NCBI GenBank assembly: GCA_031401035.1
Contig: JANNRA010000103.1
Span: 3,519 to 67,518, forward strand
DNA from: JANNRA01 sp031401035
GTDB taxonomy: Bacteria; Desulfobacterota; Binatia; HRBIN30; CADEER01
DNA length: 64,000 nt
Direction of reading: 5' to 3'
The notes beneath the pieces are model-generated. The model saw only the letters and a list, made by a program, of their open reading frames with translations, was not told where the DNA came from and made no database searches. This document shows, one piece after another, positions 54,898-63,891 of the stretch; the first letter of the stretch is position 1, and each line of letters opens with the position of its first letter. Both the position numbers and the translations under genes were made by a program.

Positions 54898-56016
54898 ATG
54901 GCGACGAACTGGCACCGCATCGGTGCGCGCGAGGAATTGCTGGCGCGCGTGCCCTGCACGCTACGTCTCGAGGGAGCCAGCCTGGCGCTGTTCCACTATC
55001 AGGGCGCCTTTCGCGCCATCGGCGCGGCCTGCAACCACAAGGGCGGTCCGCTCGCCGAGGGGCGCCTGCGCGACGAGTACGTCGTCTGCCCGTGGCACGG
55101 TTGGGAGTACAGCGTCCTCACCGGCCAGGGCCCGGCAGGCTACGACGAGGAGCAGGTGCCGGTGTATACGGTCGAGGAGCGTGCCGACGGCGTCTACGTC
55201 GCCACCCCGGCAGCCTCGCCGCGCAAGCTGATCAAGCACAAGCCGTCGCATCTGCTCGCCGAACACGCCAAGCCGCCGGGTGCGCCGCCACGCGTGCTCG
55301 GCCTGTCGACCACCGGCATGGATGCGGCCAACCCGCGCTTCTCGACGTCCGACGTGTTGCTGGAACACGCCCTGGCGCACATCGCCGCGACGCGCGGCGC
55401 CGAGACGCGCTGCATCCGCCTGCGCGAGCTCGAGTTCCGCCACTGCGAGGGCAACTATTCCAAGGCCGCGCGCGCCTGTACCTGGCCCTGCGCCATCACC
55501 GAGCGCGATCCCACGGATCAGCTGACGCCGGTCTACGAGGGCCTCGTGCACTGGGCCGACGTGCTGCTGGTCGGCACGCCGATCCGCTGGGGCAACGCCT
55601 CGTCGCTGTACTACAAGATGGCGGAGCGCCTGAACTGTATTCAGAACCAGGTGACCATCGCCGACCGCGTCCTGATCAACAACAAGGTCGCGGCCTTCGT
55701 CATCACCGGCGGCCAGGACAACATCCAGGCGGTGGCGGGACAGCTGCTGACCTTCTGGGGCGAGCTCGGTTTCGCCATGCCGCCGTTTCCGTTCATCGCC
55801 CATTCGCGCGGCTGGGACGCCGAGGACATGCAGCGCAACGTCCGCCAGGTGAAGGCCAGCGAGGCCCTGCGCAGCGCCGCGGCCGAGCTCGTCGAACGGG
55901 CCCTCGACACCTGGCTGATGATGGACGCGCGGCGTGCCGCCGAACCCCCCACGGCGCGGCGCATGACGCGCGGCGGCCGCAAGGCGCAGCGCATCGGCGA
56001 CCCGGTGCCGGAATGA
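54898..56016 (+). CDS. Rieske ferredoxin domain fused to a flavodoxin-like NAD(P)H:FMN reductase
   Basis: 372 aa. Residues 1-~105 are a Rieske [2Fe-2S] domain with CNHKGGPL and CPWHGW ligands and the ring YSVLTGQGPAG. Residues ~135-330 are a flavodoxin-fold multimeric flavoprotein: VLGLSTTGMD (phosphate loop), the Cys-rich FRHCEGNYSKAARACTWPCA, WADVLLVGTPIRWGNASSLY and VAAFVITGGQDNI. This puts an iron-sulfur and a flavin carrier in one chain, suggesting a small electron-transfer or reductase protein. Partners are unknown. ATG 54898 follows GGGGGAGG. It is followed by an NTF2-fold gene. Confidence 0.88.
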   Translation: MATNWHRIGAREELLARVPCTLRLEGASLALFHYQGAFRAIGAACNHKGGPLAEGRLRDEYVVCPWHGWEYSVLTGQGPAGYDEEQVPVYTVEERADGVYVATPAASPRKLIKHKPSHLLAEHAKPPGAPPRVLGLSTTGMDAANPRFSTSDVLLEHALAHIAATRGAETRCIRLRELEFRHCEGNYSKAARACTWPCAITERDPTDQLTPVYEGLVHWADVLLVGTPIRWGNASSLYYKMAERLNCIQNQVTIADRVLINNKVAAFVITGGQDNIQAVAGQLLTFWGELGFAMPPFPFIAHSRGWDAEDMQRNVRQVKASEALRSAAAELVERALDTWLMMDARRAAEPPTARRMTRGGRKAQRIGDPVPE

Positions 56017-56065
56017 CCCGCGACACCGCCGCCGTCCGGCCGCATCACAGCGGTGGAGGGTTCAG

Positions 56066-56494
56066 ATGACGGAACGCATGCGCCTCGCCAAGGCCTACGA
56101 AGCGGCGCTCTTCGCCGGCCGCGTGGACGAGGTCGGCCGCCTCCTCACCGACGACGTCGTCTACTGGGTGGCCGGCGCGCCGCCGCTCGGCGGCGAATGG
56201 CGCGGCCGCGACGCGGTGCTGCGCGCCTTCACCGACCGCGAGTTTGGCCTCGGCGCGGCCAAGTGGGGCTCCGAGGAGGTCTGGCGCGACTGGTTCGACG
56301 CCGACGATCGCGTCATCGTCGAAATTCGCGAGCGCAGTTGGCTGCGCGGCGCGCCCGACGACGTCATGGACCAGCGCACCTGCGTCGTCATCCATTTCCG
56401 CGGCGATCGCATCTGCGGGCTGCGCGACTATACGGACGCGCAGGTCTACGCGGCGTTCCGCGGCCGCCACCCCGAGTTGCCGAAGTTCCGCTGA
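56066..56494 (+). CDS. SnoaL/NTF2-fold protein
   Basis: 142 aa: LAKAYEAALFAGRVDEVGRL, WRGRDAVLRAFTDREF, DQRTCVVIHFRGDRICGLRD. Typical cone-fold ligand or isomerase family; no catalytic residues assigned. ATG 56066 follows GTGGAGGG. It lies 49 bp after the Rieske-flavodoxin gene and is probably cotranscribed. It is convergent with the carotenoid oxygenase, 28 bp between stops. Confidence 0.82.
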   Translation: MTERMRLAKAYEAALFAGRVDEVGRLLTDDVVYWVAGAPPLGGEWRGRDAVLRAFTDREFGLGAAKWGSEEVWRDWFDADDRVIVEIRERSWLRGAPDDVMDQRTCVVIHFRGDRICGLRDYTDAQVYAAFRGRHPELPKFR

Positions 56495-56522
56495 GGAGCG
56501 CACTGCGCGCCGGCGATATCCG

Positions 56523-57860
56523 TCAATCCGGCATCCAATTGCCGTGGAAGCCGAAGGGGACGCGGCGGGGCAGGTGGACGGTGGCGACCGGCGGCTTGCG
56601 CACGTCCGTGGCGTCGAGGACGACGAAATCGGTCGCGGCGCGCGCCGCATCGTAGACGAACTGCAGCACCCAGCCCTCGTCCTCGCCGGACTGGGCCGCG
56701 GCGGGGACGAAGACGCCCTCGCTCGGCGTGCGGCCGAGACCGAACTCGTGCGCGCTGACGCCGCCGGTCTGCAGGTCGTACTTCACCAGCGCGCACGCCT
56801 TGGTGCCGTCGTCGTCGCCCTCGAAGACGTTGGCGGCGGCGTAGCCGTAGCGGTTGCGCCGACCGGTCCGGCGCTCGTCGGCGCGCGGGAACTCCACCGG
56901 GCGGTCGTCGAGCTGGCGCTCGGTGACGCGGCCGGCGGCGAGGTCGATGGTCCAGCGCGTCAGGTAGGCGTTGGAGATGCCCTCCGGACCGCCGCGCCAC
57001 AGGGTCGGGTAGCGCGCCGCGTCGAGGACGATCGTCGCGCCCTCCTCGTAGGCGTTCATGGGGTGAAACACGTAGCAGGGGTCGATCTCGAACCAGCGCA
57101 CGTCGGCGCTGCCGCCGCCGCGCGGCATGACGCCGAGGCGGGCGCCGTAGCCGTCGCTCCACGCGTACGGAAAGCGGCCCTGCGTCGCGAGCTCGAAGTC
57201 GAAGACGATCGGCAGGTCCATGAAGATGACGTGCCGATCGGTGATGGCGAAGTCGTGCATCATCGTCGGTCCCCGCACGTCGATGACCTCGCTCGTCACC
57301 AGCGCCCCGGCCGCGTCCAACACATGGTAGGTGAGGAACGGCATGACGAACCGATAGCCGAAGAAGTGCAGCTCGCCGGTGCGCGGGCAGGGCTTCGGGT
57401 GGGCGGTGAAGCTGGTGGTCAGGCGGCCGCCGAAATCGCACACGCCGACGGTCTCGAGCGTGCGCGTCACCTCGACCGGGAAGGAGCTCTCGACCAGGGC
57501 GAGGATGCGGCCGGCGTGCTCGACGACGTTGGTGTTGTTGACGCCGGCGCTGTGGTCGATGGTGCCGTTGGCGTCGACGAACTCGACCCCCTCGGTGAAC
57601 GTGCGGCCGCGCACATAGCGGTTGCGGTACCACTGCGCGGCGCCGCGCTCGAGACGCACGCCGTGCAACATGCCGTCACCGGTGAACCAGTGGCCGGACA
57701 CGCCGGAGCGCGGGTTCGGTCCGTTGCGCATGTACACGCCGCACAACTCGGGCGGCAGGGCGCCCTCGATGGGGAGGTCGACGACGGTGACTTCGTCGGC
57801 GACCGGCGCGTAATTGCCGCGCAGATGAAAGGGCAGCTGCTCCGGGCGATTTTCGGTCAT
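56523..57860 (-). CDS. Carotenoid oxygenase (CCD/RPE65 family)
   Basis: 445 aa, seven-blade propeller with non-heme Fe2+. The four His ligands are visible in FTAHPKPCP, TMMHDFAIT, CYVFHPMNAY and FGFHGNWMPD (C-terminal). GVYMRNGPNPRSG opens the family fold. It cleaves a polyene or stilbene-like double bond. No carotenoid synthesis genes are nearby, so the substrate may be a lignin-derived stilbene or an apocarotenoid. ATG 57860 follows GAGGAGA and overlaps the bpt stop (ATGA). Confidence 0.95.
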   Translation of the reverse strand: MTENRPEQLPFHLRGNYAPVADEVTVVDLPIEGALPPELCGVYMRNGPNPRSGVSGHWFTGDGMLHGVRLERGAAQWYRNRYVRGRTFTEGVEFVDANGTIDHSAGVNNTNVVEHAGRILALVESSFPVEVTRTLETVGVCDFGGRLTTSFTAHPKPCPRTGELHFFGYRFVMPFLTYHVLDAAGALVTSEVIDVRGPTMMHDFAITDRHVIFMDLPIVFDFELATQGRFPYAWSDGYGARLGVMPRGGGSADVRWFEIDPCYVFHPMNAYEEGATIVLDAARYPTLWRGGPEGISNAYLTRWTIDLAAGRVTERQLDDRPVEFPRADERRTGRRNRYGYAAANVFEGDDDGTKACALVKYDLQTGGVSAHEFGLGRTPSEGVFVPAAAQSGEDEGWVLQFVYDAARAATDFVVLDATDVRKPPVATVHLPRRVPFGFHGNWMPD

Positions 57861-58609
57861 GGCGAATCTCCTCGCAGGGCCTCGGTGAACCGGCGCCAGG
57901 CGCCGCCGACCAGCCGCTCGTGCGGCAGGAAGCGCGCCTTGTAAACCATGGCGCGGCTGCCGGCGACGTACAGGCCGAGATACAGATAGCGCAGGCCCCA
58001 TTCCTGACACAGGGCGAGCTGCTTGAGAATCGAGTAGGTGCCGAGGCTGAGGCGGGAGAAGGCCGGGTCGTAGTAGCAGTACACCGCCGACAACGCGTCG
58101 GCGGCGCGGTCGGTGACGGCGACGCCGACCAGCAGGCCGTTCAGCACGTAGCGCAGCTCGACGGTATCGGTGCAGCTCTCGACGAGGAACTGCTCGTAGC
58201 TCTCGGCATCGATCATCCCCTCGCCGCCGAGCAGGCCGCGCTCGAGCTTGTGCCGGTTGTACAGCGCCACCTTCTCCGCCGTCACCGCCGGGCGGCCGAT
58301 GAGGGTCTGCAGCGTCTCGTCGCCGCGCCGCGCGATGCGTTGCTGCGTGCGCGACGGCACGAAGTCCTGCACGTCCAGGCGGATCGCCTCGCAGGCGACG
58401 CAATGCGGGCAACTCGGCCGGTAGAGCAGCAGGCCCTGGCGGCGATCCCCGGCCACCAGCCGCTCGCTGAACTCCGCCGCCTTGAGCCGTCGCATCGGCA
58501 GCCGCAAGGGCAGACGCGCCGTCTGCTCGCGCAGGTAGGGGCAGCGGCTGGGCTCATTCCAGACCAGCCACTCCGGCGGCGCGCCGGGCAGGCGCACGGG
58601 CGTGTCCAT
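57857..58609 (-). CDS. bpt: Aspartate/glutamate leucyltransferase
   Basis: 250 aa. Transfers Leu from leucyl-tRNA to N-terminal Asp/Glu, marking proteins for ClpAP (N-degron pathway). Motifs: SRCPYLREQTARLPLRL, LLYRPSCPHCVACEAIRLDV and YLYLGLYVAGSRAMVYKARF. ATG 58609 with GGAGAG upstream. It overlaps the carotenoid oxygenase by 4 bp and is divergent from the MMACHC-like gene 26 bp away. Confidence 0.95.
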   Translation of the reverse strand: MDTPVRLPGAPPEWLVWNEPSRCPYLREQTARLPLRLPMRRLKAAEFSERLVAGDRRQGLLLYRPSCPHCVACEAIRLDVQDFVPSRTQQRIARRGDETLQTLIGRPAVTAEKVALYNRHKLERGLLGGEGMIDAESYEQFLVESCTDTVELRYVLNGLLVGVAVTDRAADALSAVYCYYDPAFSRLSLGTYSILKQLALCQEWGLRYLYLGLYVAGSRAMVYKARFLPHERLVGGAWRRFTEALRGDSP

Positions 58610-58635
58610 GCTCTCCGGGATACCTGAGCGGCGCG

Positions 58636-59307
58636 GTGAGTGGTAGGGCGATCGCAGCGATGTTCGAGGCGGCGGCGGCAGATGGATTCGACCTCACGCA
58701 GCCCTTCGCGGCGTGCTGGTACAACGACACCGTCGCCCCACCGCAGCGCCTGGCCGATTTCGGCCGCCACCGCGCCCTCGGTGTCCTGATCGGCAACAGC
58801 CGCGCCCTGTGGCCGCCGTTTCTCGCGGCGTGGCATGCGGACGCGGCGTTGCGCGCCGCCGCCGACCCGCTCGACCGCTACACCGAGTCGCGCCTGGAGC
58901 CGCACCTGGATCGCCTCGGCGTGCGCGCCGTCGTGCGCTGGGTGCACGAACCGCCGCCGCGCCTCGCCGTGCAGCGCCTCGCCCACCTGAGCGGCCTGGC
59001 GCCGCTGGCGCCCATGGGCCTCAACGTCCATCCGGTCTATGGCCCCTGGATCGCCCTGCGCGCCGTCGTCGTCCTCGACACCGAGGGGCCGCCGGGCGAC
59101 CCCCCGGTGGTGGCGCTGCCCTGCGATGCCTGCACCCAGGCGTGCGCGCCGGCGTCCGCGCGCGCGCGCGCCGCGCCGCCCGACGATTGGCGCGCCTGGC
59201 TCGCCGCCCGCGACGCCTGTCCGCTCGGCCGCGTGCACCGCTACGATGACACGCAGATCACCTATCACTACACCAAAGACCGGGGCGTGCTCGACCGGCA
59301 ATCCTGA
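58636..59307 (+). CDS. MMACHC-like cobalamin-processing protein
   Basis: 223 aa. GFDLTQPFAACWYNDTV, ALGVLIGNSRALWPPFL, DPLDRYTESRLEP, and the block LNVHPVYGPWIALRAVVVLD match the nitroreductase-like fold of human MMACHC, which removes the upper ligand of cobalamins. The region before the C-terminus has CDACTQAC and a later Cys-Pro, similar to the FeS edge of QueG/reductive dehalogenase relatives. GTG 58636 or ATG 58660. Likely B12 trafficking or salvage; bacterial members are poorly studied. Confidence 0.72.
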   Translation: MSGRAIAAMFEAAAADGFDLTQPFAACWYNDTVAPPQRLADFGRHRALGVLIGNSRALWPPFLAAWHADAALRAAADPLDRYTESRLEPHLDRLGVRAVVRWVHEPPPRLAVQRLAHLSGLAPLAPMGLNVHPVYGPWIALRAVVVLDTEGPPGDPPVVALPCDACTQACAPASARARAAPPDDWRAWLAARDACPLGRVHRYDDTQITYHYTKDRGVLDRQS

Positions 59308-59337
59308 TGGAGGACGCGGCAGTAACCGCGCCCTCCA

Positions 59338-59784
59338 CTACTTCGGCGTGTACCGCACCAGCACGCGGCTGCCGTCCTTGAAGCCGGCGCGGAACGCGGC
59401 TTCGTACTTCGGCCAGCCGTCCGGGTACCGCTTGGCGTAGGCCTGCATCATCTTCTCTTCGAGCCCGGCGTCTCTGACCAACGCGCCCTTGGCCAGGAAC
59501 CAGGGGCCATCGACGCTGCCGACGGCGATCTTCGCGTCGGGCCGGCCAGCCTCGATGCGCTTCACCCGCCAAGAGGTCGGCCGCGTGCCGACGTACACCG
59601 CCCTGTCGAGCCAGACGTACCAGATCTCGGCCGGGGCGCTGAGCGAGCCGTCCTTGCGGGTGGAGGAGATGTAGACGTACTTCGCCGACTCGAGGCCCTG
59701 CGCGACGTCGGTTGGCAGATCGGCGCCTGCCGAGAGCGGCAGCAGCAGGGCGGTGGCGGCGAGCATTGCGGCGATGCGGCGCAT
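59338..59784 (-). CDS. Exported pyridoxamine-5'-phosphate-oxidase-like protein
   Basis: 148 aa. Signal peptide (RRIAAMLAATALLLPLSAGA), then a small split beta-barrel: AKYVYISSTRKDGSLSAPAE, WYVWLDRAVYVGTRPTSWRV and GPWFLAKGALV. These barrels bind FMN or similar ligands; the exported form is unusual. ATG 59784 follows AGGAGGA; an ATG 10 codons upstream is weaker. Substrate unknown. It is divergent from the DUF2333 gene. Confidence 0.75.
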   Translation of the reverse strand: MRRIAAMLAATALLLPLSAGADLPTDVAQGLESAKYVYISSTRKDGSLSAPAEIWYVWLDRAVYVGTRPTSWRVKRIEAGRPDAKIAVGSVDGPWFLAKGALVRDAGLEEKMMQAYAKRYPDGWPKYEAAFRAGFKDGSRVLVRYTPK

Positions 59785-59876
59785 GGAATCCTCCTGACGT
59801 GGCGCTGCCGACACTAGAGGGCGACCGGTGGCCGCGCAACATTGCCCGACCGGGGATGTGTGCTACGCATCCAACC

Positions 59877-60812
59877 ATGCGTTCCCCACTCGCCAATCAG
59901 CGCGGCAACACCGTCCTCTACATGCTCGTCGGCCTGCTGCTGATCTTCGTCGGCGGCGGATTGGTGCTGCATTTCGGGTTGAAGCGGCATGACGAGCTCG
60001 CCTTCGACGTCGACGCCGCCTATCCGCCCGACACGGCGCTGGTCGGCGGCGAGGCCTACGCCGCCACCTCCGCGGCGCTGATCCGCCATGAGCTCGACGG
60101 GGTCACCGGCTGGCGTCCGAACGACTTCTTCCTGTGGGGGCCGCAGGTGGCCGCCGACAACAACGCCAGCCGCCAGCTCGGCATCATCCAGGCCCTGCGC
60201 GAGAGCGTCCGCGTCTTCAAGGATCACCTGACGAAGATCTCGGCGACCGAGTACGACCCCAACCTGGTCGCCGCCGACCGCCTGCTGCGCAACGACGAGA
60301 CCAAGTTCTGGTTCCCGTCCGCCGAGGGCCGCTACAAAGAAGCGGCGACGATGCTCGATGCCTATGTCGCCGGGTTGGCGACGACGCCGCCGACCTCGAA
60401 GCCGCTCAACCAACGCAACATCGAGGTCATCCGCCTGCTGCAGACCTGGTCCGATCTGCTCGGCGACGCGCACGGAAGCCTCTTCAAGGATCAGGAGCAG
60501 GACGGCAGCAGCATCAAGCCGTGGCGCAGCGACGACTACTTCTACCACGCCCAGGGCATGACCCACGCCATCCACCACCTGGCCAGGGCGGTGCGGCGCG
60601 AGTACGCTGGCGAGTTCACCAACCGGCCGACCGTGGTGCGCATGTTCGACGAGGTGATCGACGCCCTCGGTCGCGCCGCGGCGATGAAGCCGGTGATCGT
60701 CTTCGACAGCAGCACCGACGGCATCTTCGCCAATCATCGCCGCAACCTCGACGTGTACATCGTCGAGGCGCGCCAGAAGATGTACACGATTCGCGAAGAG
60801 CTGGAGAAGTAA
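59877..60812 (+). CDS. DUF2333 membrane-anchored protein
   Basis: 311 aa. One N-terminal helix (VLYMLVGLLLIFVGGGLVLH, ~14-36) anchors a helical exported or cytoplasmic domain with DUF2333 character: HELDGVTGWRPNDFFLWGP, NNASRQLGIIQALRESVRVF, RSDDYFYHAQGMTHAIHHL and FANHRRNLDVYIVEARQKMY. Function unknown; the family occurs widely in proteobacteria. The start is uncertain (ATG 59877 or 59856). Its stop abuts that of the convergent GNAT-like gene (60813). Confidence 0.8.
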   Translation: MRSPLANQRGNTVLYMLVGLLLIFVGGGLVLHFGLKRHDELAFDVDAAYPPDTALVGGEAYAATSAALIRHELDGVTGWRPNDFFLWGPQVAADNNASRQLGIIQALRESVRVFKDHLTKISATEYDPNLVAADRLLRNDETKFWFPSAEGRYKEAATMLDAYVAGLATTPPTSKPLNQRNIEVIRLLQTWSDLLGDAHGSLFKDQEQDGSSIKPWRSDDYFYHAQGMTHAIHHLARAVRREYAGEFTNRPTVVRMFDEVIDALGRAAAMKPVIVFDSSTDGIFANHRRNLDVYIVEARQKMYTIREELEK

Positions 60813-61970
60813 TCAGCCGGGCTTCTTCACCGCGCTGCGGTCGTGCAACGCGTCGACCACGTCGGCGACGTAGGCGCGCTCGCGACTGAGGAAGTCGTCC
60901 ACCGCGCGCGCGAAGCCGGGGTGGGCGACGAAGTGCAGGCTGTGCGTGACGGCGGCGTCGAAGCCGCGCCAGTGCTTGTACTCGCCGCCGGCGCCAGGCT
61001 CGAAGCGCGTCAGACCGCGGGCGATGCAGTGCTCGATGCCGGCGTAGTAGCAGGCGGCAAAGTGCAGGTAGGGCACCTCCTCGAAGCAGCCCCAGTAGCG
61101 GCCGTACAGGACGCCGGCTTTCTGCACGTTGATGGCGCCGGCGATCAACTGGTCGCCGCGCCGCGCCGCGACGAAGCACAGGTTATCCTTCCAGCGCTCG
61201 CGCAGCATCTGGAAAAAGGCGCCCGTCAGGTAGGGGCGGCCCCAGGTGAACTTGTCCACCGTCGAGCGGTAGATGGCGTGCATAGGCTCGAACAGCGCGT
61301 CCGGGATGGCGGCGCCCTCGAGCGCCTCGATGGTCACGCCCGCCTCGCGCACGGCGCGCAGCTCGCGTCGCGCCTGCGTGCGGCGCTTGCTGCGCAGGCC
61401 GGCGAGGTAGCCGTCGAAGTCGGCGAGGCCGGGGTTGCGCCAGTGGTACTGCACGCCCTGCCGGTAGAGGAACCCGGCCGCGCGTAGGGGCGCGATCTCG
61501 TCGTCGGCGCAGAAGTTGACGTGTACCGAGGAGAGCGTGTTGCCGGTGCACAGGTCGCGCAGCGCGCCGGCGACGACGGCGAGCAGCGCGGCGCGGTCGG
61601 CGTCGGGGTGGGTGAGGATGCGGCGTCCGGCGGCGGGAGTGAAGGGCACGGCGACGAGCAGCTTCGGGTAGTAGGCGATGCCGGCGCGCTCGGCCGCCTC
61701 GGCCCAGCCGTGGTCGAAGACGAACTCTCCCTGGCTGTGGCCCTTGAGGTACATCGGCGCCGCCGCGACCAGCCGACCGTCCTGGCGCACCGTGAGGTGG
61801 TGCGGGGCCCAGCCGGTATTCGCCGCGACGCAGTCGGTCTGTTCGAGCCCGTCGAGCCAGTCCCATTCGAGGAACGGCGAGCCGTCGGCGCCGTTGAGCG
61901 CCTCCCACTCGTCGCGCCCGACATCGGCGATGCGCTTCGCGAGCGCGATGTCGGCGGGCATGCCGCGCAT
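60813..61970 (-). CDS. GNAT-fold acyltransferase, peptidogalycan/DUF482-like
   Basis: 385 aa with two GNAT-like halves: FLEWDWLDGLEQTDCVAANTG, APMYLKGHSQGEFVFDHGW, and C-terminal GRYWGCFEEVPYLHFAACYY and LTRFEPGAGGEYKHWRGF. These are the conserved blocks of the proteobacterial DUF482 (N-acyltransferase) family, which resembles FemX/peptidoglycan interpeptide transferases. Acceptor and donor unknown. ATG 61970 or 61961. Immediately upstream lies the dispersed repeat, copy B. Confidence 0.85.
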   Translation of the reverse strand: MRGMPADIALAKRIADVGRDEWEALNGADGSPFLEWDWLDGLEQTDCVAANTGWAPHHLTVRQDGRLVAAAPMYLKGHSQGEFVFDHGWAEAAERAGIAYYPKLLVAVPFTPAAGRRILTHPDADRAALLAVVAGALRDLCTGNTLSSVHVNFCADDEIAPLRAAGFLYRQGVQYHWRNPGLADFDGYLAGLRSKRRTQARRELRAVREAGVTIEALEGAAIPDALFEPMHAIYRSTVDKFTWGRPYLTGAFFQMLRERWKDNLCFVAARRGDQLIAGAINVQKAGVLYGRYWGCFEEVPYLHFAACYYAGIEHCIARGLTRFEPGAGGEYKHWRGFDAAVTHSLHFVAHPGFARAVDDFLSRERAYVADVVDALHDRSAVKKPG

Positions 61971-62016
61971 CGTACACGGCGGCGGATGGCGGGCAACGCG
62001 GTGCGCGGGGCGGGAC

Positions 62017-62200
62017 TAGCCTTGATTTGACCGAAAGGCCTTCACACGGAGACACGGAGGCACGGAGAACTTGGGCTCGAGATCCGTCGACTCCCTCGAT
62101 CCCAACCTTGCTGACGCTGAAGTTACGAGATCGGTCGGCAGACACGGGCTGACCCCTGAACTCTCCGTTTCTCCGTGCCTCCGTGTGAAGGGTTCTCGTC
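62017..62200. repeat. Dispersed inverted-repeat element, copy B
   Basis: Arms 62043-62068 (starting CACACGGAGACACGGAGGCA) and 62162-62187 are near-complements. The left flank TAGCCTTGATTTGAC (62017-62031) differs from copy A (10979-10993) at one base, and the right end TGAAGGGTTCTCGT resembles copy A's TGAATGTTTTTCGT. The centres are unrelated. The element ends 3 bp before the unknown HEWAH gene's stop. Confidence 0.75.
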
Positions 62201-62203
62201 AGA

Positions 62204-63850
62204 TCACGACTGGCTCGCGAAGTGGCGTTCGTCCACCGCGTAGCCGTCGCAGAGAGCGGCGACGGCGGCGGCGAGGGCGTCGAAGCCGGCGTCGTCGACG
62301 AAGCCGCTGTCGATGAGATCGGCGTCGGCCCAGGTGCTGCGCAGCAGGTAGGTGCGCGGCTCGGTGACGGCGCTGAAGCGCAGGTACTGCAGCTCGTAGA
62401 GGTAGCGGACGAGCATGCGCCAGCGTTTGGCGGGGGGATACTCGGGACGCAGCGTGCGCACGTTCTGGCGCACGTAGGTCTCGCGCTCGGCCGCGCTGAC
62501 GAAGCGCTGGGCCAGGAGATTGGACTGGAAGTCGGGCATGCGCGACAGCAGCACGCGCGCCAACGCGGCGCCGGCGCTGCCGTTGGCGGCGAGCGCGGCG
62601 AGGTCGGCGGCGGTGGCGGCGCGTACGCGCTGCGGTGCGGCGGCGATCGCCGCGTCGAGCAGTGCGGCGAGCGCGGTGAGGCGCGCCGCGTCGCCGTCGC
62701 CGGCCGGCACCCAGCCGGCGTCGACGGCGCGGTGGGCCCATTCGTGCGCGGCGCGCGCCCCGAGCATGGCGCGCGCGAAGGGGATCGCCGGGCCGTCGCG
62801 GCGGCCGACGTGCGGCTCGTCGAGGTTGTAGGCGAGCAGGCCGCGCGTGCGGTGCATGTACACATAGCCGCCCTGCTCGGCGTCGCTCACCGGCGCCAGA
62901 CCGGCGGGGTCGGCGAGGGCGGCGAGGAAGCGGCGCGTGTGGTCGGCGACGACGCGCAGGTCGGCGTCCATGTCGCGCAGCGCCGCCGCGCCGGCGCGCT
63001 TGAGTTCGCTGCGCAGGGGGCCGAGACGGGTCGGTATGTCGGGATCCCAGACGATGCGATCGCCGCGCGCCGTGATCAGCAGCGGCGGGGTGTCGACGGC
63101 GAGCCAGTCGAGCAGCGCGCTGACGGCGACCGGATCGCCGCCGTGCCAGGCCAATGCCCACGCCGCCGCGGCGCCACGTGCCACGGCGGTCCAGCCGTGC
63201 ACCAGGCGCGGCGGTTCGCCCTCGAGCTCCCTGGGAACCTGCAACTCGGTGTCGGGGATGACGCGATGCGGCGCGTGCAGCGGCTGCAGGCTGGCATGAC
63301 CGAGGCGGCGCAGCCAGGGCAGCGCCGCGGCGAGCAGGCGGAAGGCGTCGCCGTCGGGCCGCTGCGAGCGTGCCGCGGCCGCGGCGAAGGCGGCGCACTC
63401 GTCGTCGCTGCGCGCGCACCACCAGGCGGCGTTGTGCAGGGCCGCGGCGGTGACCTCGCCGAGGCGCGCCATGCGGTCGCCGTGCGCGAGCAGGTAGGCG
63501 ACGAACTCGGCGTCGGAGCCGTCCGGGGCGAGGTCGTCGGCGTAGAGCGTCCAGGCGGTGGTGTTGAGCAGCGGCGCGTACGGATGGACGTCGAGCGGCC
63601 GTTCGAGCACCGCGACGTGGCGTAGGCGCGGCGGTGACCAGGTGCGCGTGCGACGGGCGAGGTCCGCGGTGCGGCTCCAGTAGCGGGCGAAGGCGGCGTC
63701 GAAGAGCGCGACGCGCTCGGCATTCCAGCCGCGCGCGCCGGCGACTGCCGCGGCGAAGGCGGCGGACATGCCATCGGGCGTCAGCTGCTCGATCGGGATG
63801 AGCACCAGGCGCGGGTCGCCGAAGTAGTAGTCGGCGAGGGGGACGCTCAT
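62204..63850 (-). CDS. Large protein of unknown function with an HEWAH motif
   Basis: 548 aa, not recognised. The chain is rich in Ala and helices. A conserved-looking HExxH-type motif, ARAAHEWAHRAVDAGW (~345), would fit a gluzincin-like zinc site, but no third ligand is obvious. The N-terminus (VPLADYYFGDPRLVLIPIEQ) and the C-terminus (MLVRYLYELQYLRFSAVTEP) are the least repetitive parts. No signal peptide or membrane helix. ATG 63850 follows GGGGAGCGC. Single gene, no operon partner in the window. Confidence 0.72.
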   Translation of the reverse strand: MSVPLADYYFGDPRLVLIPIEQLTPDGMSAAFAAAVAGARGWNAERVALFDAAFARYWSRTADLARRTRTWSPPRLRHVAVLERPLDVHPYAPLLNTTAWTLYADDLAPDGSDAEFVAYLLAHGDRMARLGEVTAAALHNAAWWCARSDDECAAFAAAAARSQRPDGDAFRLLAAALPWLRRLGHASLQPLHAPHRVIPDTELQVPRELEGEPPRLVHGWTAVARGAAAAWALAWHGGDPVAVSALLDWLAVDTPPLLITARGDRIVWDPDIPTRLGPLRSELKRAGAAALRDMDADLRVVADHTRRFLAALADPAGLAPVSDAEQGGYVYMHRTRGLLAYNLDEPHVGRRDGPAIPFARAMLGARAAHEWAHRAVDAGWVPAGDGDAARLTALAALLDAAIAAAPQRVRAATAADLAALAANGSAGAALARVLLSRMPDFQSNLLAQRFVSAAERETYVRQNVRTLRPEYPPAKRWRMLVRYLYELQYLRFSAVTEPRTYLLRSTWADADLIDSGFVDDAGFDALAAAVAALCDGYAVDERHFASQS

Positions 63851-63891
63851 GCGCTCCCCGGGGAACCGTGACGGCATGCAAACACACCGGA

